A DNA stretch of 64,000 bases from Pseudoalteromonas arctica A 37-1-2 (lineage in GTDB: Bacteria > Pseudomonadota > Gammaproteobacteria > Enterobacterales > Alteromonadaceae). The stretch spans positions 1,488,001-1,552,000 of the forward strand of contig NZ_CP011025.1 in assembly GCF_000238395.3 (NCBI RefSeq), read 5' to 3'. Under the pieces are notes generated by a model. It made no database searches and had not been told where the DNA came from. It saw only the letters and a program-made list of their open reading frames with translations. A program made the translations under genes and the position numbers. Below, piece by piece: positions 60,970 to 64,000 of this stretch; position 1 is the stretch's first letter; every line of letters starts with the position of its first letter.

Positions 60970-61971
60970 TTAATTAATGTCGGGTGTTGAGTCTCTTAAA
61001 ATAAGCTTTGGCTGAAACACATGCTTTACTGTTATGCCGCTTTTTTTATAAATGTCTTTAAGTACTAAGTTAGCCGCAGCTCGGCCCATTTCGGGAACTG
61101 GGTTATCTATTGTAGTCAGTGTTGGGTAGAGGTAATTGGTAAAAATTACGTTATCGAACCCAATAATGGCTAAATCTTTTGGTAGGTTAAAACCGTGTTC
61201 GCGGGCGTATTTCATAGCACCCGATGCCATTTCGTCATTGGCACATACAAGGGCGGTTATTTGCGCTTTATTTTGAATAAAATGCCTTAAGCCGTCGCTG
61301 CCGCCGGTTTCTTTAAAGTCGCCTATGTAAAATAGCTTTTCGTCAAAGGTTAGGTTGTACTCTGCTAGGGCTTGTTTGTGACCTTTTAAACGATTTGACG
61401 CGTCTTCTTTAAACTGCGGGCCTGCTATGTACGCAATGTTTTTATGACCTTTGTTGATCATGGCTTTAGTGGCTAAGTAGCCGCCCATTACGTTGTCGAG
61501 GCTAATGCAGTTTTCTTCAATTTCTTTAACGTAGCGGCTCATTAAGTAAATAGGGGTTTTGCCTTTACTTAACTCAATTAGGTACTCGTTTGATACCGCT
61601 TCTACGTGGGCAATAATAGCGTCGCAATTACGGCCTATTAAAAACTCAAAGCCGCTTTTTTCTTTTTTCTCGTCACTGTGCCCAGGCGTAATAATAACGT
61701 GTTTACCTGCAATACGAAGGTGCTCTTCAATGGCTGACATCATTTGACCAAAAAACGGACCATCCAACTCAGAAACTAAAATACCGACGCTGTTTGTAGT
61801 GCTAGACGCCAAAGAGCGAGCAATAGAACTTGGCTGATAGCCTAGCTCTTTCATTGCTTCTAATACCTTTTTTTTAGTTTTTTTGCTTACGTAGTCGTTG
61901 TCGTTAAGTACCCTTGAAACAGTTGATAAAGACACACCTGCCATTTCTGATACTTGATAAATTGTCGCCAT
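60970..61971 (-). CDS. LacI-family transcriptional regulator
   Basis: 333 residues. N-terminal helix-turn-helix ATIYQVSEMAGVSLSTVSRVLNDNDYVSKKTKKKVLEAMKELGYQPSSIARSL (with hinge helix) and a periplasmic-binding-like sensor domain (VGILVSELDGPFFGQMMSAIEEHLR ... ALVCANDEMASGAMKYAREHG ... GFDNVIFTNYLYPTLTTIDNP). Third gene of the leftward beta-glucoside operon, likely its repressor. Confidence 0.92.
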   Translation of the reverse strand: MATIYQVSEMAGVSLSTVSRVLNDNDYVSKKTKKKVLEAMKELGYQPSSIARSLASSTTNSVGILVSELDGPFFGQMMSAIEEHLRIAGKHVIITPGHSDEKKEKSGFEFLIGRNCDAIIAHVEAVSNEYLIELSKGKTPIYLMSRYVKEIEENCISLDNVMGGYLATKAMINKGHKNIAYIAGPQFKEDASNRLKGHKQALAEYNLTFDEKLFYIGDFKETGGSDGLRHFIQNKAQITALVCANDEMASGAMKYAREHGFNLPKDLAIIGFDNVIFTNYLYPTLTTIDNPVPEMGRAAANLVLKDIYKKSGITVKHVFQPKLILRDSTPDIN

Positions 61972-62046
61972 TGATGTCCTAGCTTATATGTGTTTTTACT
62001 CGCGCTTTATAAAAATATAAAGCGCGAAGGGTCATTAAAAGTTAAT

Positions 62047-63573
62047 TTACACATTACTGCGTCTAATTGCTAAGTCTTCTGTTATTTTTTGCGTCATCGC
62101 TGAAGTAAGCGGATAAATAAGCATCAATGCGGCACCTAAAAAAGCAAATGCGGCAGGTATCCAGCTCATAAGTAACTGCATACCAGGTAGGGCTTGCGTA
62201 ATTGTTAGCTCATCCATACCGTTATAGCCGTAGCCTGCAAGTACCACTAATACTAATGCACCGGCAAAACCACCACCGGTTTTTTGCACAAATGTACCCG
62301 CAGAATAAATAAGGCCTGTAGCGCGGCGTTTGTTTTTCCACTCTGAATAATCGGCTGAATCACCAAGCATACTAAAAAATAATGTTGGCATCATCGCGGC
62401 AAAAAATTCAGCAGCGCAACCAAAGGTAAATACAGCAATAAGGTTATCGCTAGGTACCCAGTAAAATGCAGTAGTGAGTATGCCGCTTAGCATTAATGAT
62501 GCAATAAATAGGTTTCGTTTACCCATAATTTCGGCCAGTTTACCTGTGGCAAGTGCGCCTAATATAGATACAACCAACAAGGCGATAAAATATTGCCCAG
62601 CCATGAGTTCATTGGCTACGTGGTACTTAAAGTAGTACGCAATTACACCGTATTTTATGCCATTAAACATCATGGTTAAAAAACCAATGCCAAGTAACAC
62701 CAACCAAGGTTTGTTGGTCAGAAGGTCAACCATGTCACGCTGTGATCCCGTTAAGCTTTGCTTATCTTTATTGAGTAATTTTTTAATAACGAATGTCATT
62801 GCAGCCATAACAAGGGCAAAAAATACGCCGCTGTATAAATCGCGGTAATAAAAAAACAGGGTGGTAGCAAGCAAAGGTAGGATTATAAATGGCAGGCTTT
62901 TGGTTAAATCAAACAACTCTGATTTTAAATTGCCTTCATTTGAGGCGTGCGGTGTTACACGCTCTTTGGTAGTCGCAAACGTTATAATCATTAAAATAAT
63001 AAGTAAGCTGGCAAATAAGTACATAGTAAGCTGATAGCCTTTGGCATCGTCGCCGCCACCAAAAAAAGCTACTAGCTCAGGTAAAAAACCCATAACCAAT
63101 AAGCCACCAGTAAACGCACCTGCAAACCTAAAACCAGAGAGCTTTGTGCGCTCTGTATCGTCTGGTGTCATTACGCCCATAAGTGCCGAGTAGGGCACGT
63201 TACTTACGGTGTAGGCAAGCGTTAAACCAATGTAGGTTACGTAGGCATAAATAAGTTTGTTGGTGGTGCTAAAGTCGGGTGTAGTAAAACACAACACCAT
63301 AAACAAGCCCAAAAATGGTGCCGAGTAGAGTATCCACGGTCGAAACTTACCAAAGCGCGACTGCGTTCTGTCGGCAATCATACCCATAATAATATCGGTT
63401 ACGCCATCAGACAGCCTTACAACCAAAAACAACATGGCAGCGGCAGCCGCCGATATGCCAAATGTATCGGTGTAAAACACCGCTAAATAAGCAAGCGCAC
63501 CGCGCCATACTAAGTTAGCGCCGGCATCGCCCATGGCGTAACCGACTTTTTCGTATAAAGGGAGTTTGTTCAC
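62047..63573 (-). CDS. Glycoside-pentoside-hexuronide:cation symporter (MelB-type)
   Basis: 508 residues, 12 membrane segments. KVGYAMGDAGANLVWRGALAYLAVFYTDTFGISAAAAAMLFLVVRLSDGVTDIIMGMIADRTQSRFGKFRPWILY is the GPH signature with the cation-site Asp residues. Imports a beta-glucoside, judged from the neighbouring GH1 and LacI genes. Confidence 0.9.
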   Translation of the reverse strand: MNKLPLYEKVGYAMGDAGANLVWRGALAYLAVFYTDTFGISAAAAAMLFLVVRLSDGVTDIIMGMIADRTQSRFGKFRPWILYSAPFLGLFMVLCFTTPDFSTTNKLIYAYVTYIGLTLAYTVSNVPYSALMGVMTPDDTERTKLSGFRFAGAFTGGLLVMGFLPELVAFFGGGDDAKGYQLTMYLFASLLIILMIITFATTKERVTPHASNEGNLKSELFDLTKSLPFIILPLLATTLFFYYRDLYSGVFFALVMAAMTFVIKKLLNKDKQSLTGSQRDMVDLLTNKPWLVLLGIGFLTMMFNGIKYGVIAYYFKYHVANELMAGQYFIALLVVSILGALATGKLAEIMGKRNLFIASLMLSGILTTAFYWVPSDNLIAVFTFGCAAEFFAAMMPTLFFSMLGDSADYSEWKNKRRATGLIYSAGTFVQKTGGGFAGALVLVVLAGYGYNGMDELTITQALPGMQLLMSWIPAAFAFLGAALMLIYPLTSAMTQKITEDLAIRRSNV

Positions 63574-63605
63574 AGTGTGTGTTCTTATTGTTATAAGCCG
63601 ATAAA

Positions 63606-64000
63606 TTATCGGCTTGTTATTAGTTTACTGTACGCTTTACCGCTGGCTTTAACAGTTCGTTTTTGTGTGTTGTAGTCTACGTGTACTATTCCAAAACGTT
63701 TTAAATATCCTTCAGCCCATTCAAAGTTATCCATTAGGCTCCACGCAAAGTAACCATCTACTTTAACGCCTTGCTCTGCTGCGTTATGCAGGGCATTTAA
63801 ATGTTCGTGGTAATATTCAATACGGTCGATATCTTTTACTTCACCGTCTTTAAATTCGTCAGCCATGGCTGCACCGTTTTCGGTAATATAAATAGGTGGT
63901 AGGGTGTATTTTTCGTTTAACGATACAAGTAATTCTGTAAGCGCTTTAGGGTAAATTTCCCAGCCAATATCGGTCATTGGCGCTTTATGTGGCAGCTCAT
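63606..64000 (-). CDS. GH1 beta-glucosidase, C-terminal part (start beyond window)
   Basis: The frame is open to the right edge; ~130 residues are visible (ELPHKAPMTDIGWEIYPKALTELLVSL...). IYITENGAAM contains the catalytic nucleophile Glu of glycoside hydrolase family 1, and YFAWSLMDNFEWAEGYLKRFGIVHVDY is the aglycone-site signature. First gene of a leftward operon with the MelB-type carrier and LacI regulator. Confidence 0.93.
   Translation of the reverse strand, partial: ELPHKAPMTDIGWEIYPKALTELLVSLNEKYTLPPIYITENGAAMADEFKDGEVKDIDRIEYYHEHLNALHNAAEQGVKVDGYFAWSLMDNFEWAEGYLKRFGIVHVDYNTQKRTVKASGKAYSKLITSR

Noticed and set aside
1..64000. CRISPR array, tRNA or rRNA genes
   Set aside because: No regularly spaced repeats with unique spacers and no cloverleaf-like sequence were noticed; the att core is in a protein gene, not a tRNA. 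A tRNA scan would settle it.

Overview
The window looks like chromosome of a marine gammaproteobacterium of the Pseudoalteromonas type. This is inferred from AT-rich intergenic DNA, the porin/BCCT/CPA1 gene set and a P2-like phage of the Vibrio K139/kappa flavour; no rRNA or tRNA gene is present to confirm it.

Region 1 (about 1,200-36,051) is a complete P2/K139-like prophage. It is bounded by a 14-bp direct repeat (20 bp with one mismatch), with integrase arm-type repeats inside each end. It is integrated in the 5' end of sbcB (exonuclease I). The body of sbcB lies left of attL (1-1,200, minus strand), and its first codons, start codon and leader are now supplied by phage DNA. The displaced native 5' end sits beyond attR at 36,025-36,084. 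Prophage order: int; a cargo zone with an esterase pseudogene and an O-acyltransferase flanked by a duplicated repressor 3' end; the cI-like repressor / cro-like switch with four 15-bp operators; early genes with an adenine methyltransferase and a long gpA-type HUH replication protein; an ogr-like late activator; a candidate cos region; two small membrane proteins (putative lysis); leftward portal and terminase; then the rightward capsid, head-completion, sheath, tube, chaperone (with a -1 frameshift site), tape measure, baseplate and tail-tip genes. One tail-tip protein ends in a variable region typical of diversity-generating retroelement targets, yet no reverse transcriptase or template repeat is visible here.

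Region 2 (36,343-44,631) is host DNA: a protein with a PD-(D/E)xK-like C-terminus, a secreted alpha/beta hydrolase, two copies of a small secreted protein each carrying the same ~116-bp leader (one interrupted by a MITE-like element), a CPA1 Na+/H+ antiporter, a small periplasmic/outer-membrane protein and a coiled-coil porin.

Region 3 (44,889-53,788) is a catabolic locus: a LysR regulator, a BCCT transporter and a divergent operon of Rieske oxygenase, aldehyde dehydrogenase, rubredoxin-FAD reductase fusion, DAO-type oxidase and cupin. It probably imports and oxidises a betaine or other quaternary ammonium compound. A third copy of the small secreted protein cassette follows.

Region 4 (54,814-64,000) holds a lipoprotein, an SPFH/band-7 protein with a small membrane partner, a YrhK-like protein, an M23 peptidase, an MFS exporter, and a beta-glucoside locus (GH1 glucosidase, MelB-type symporter, LacI regulator) running off the right edge.
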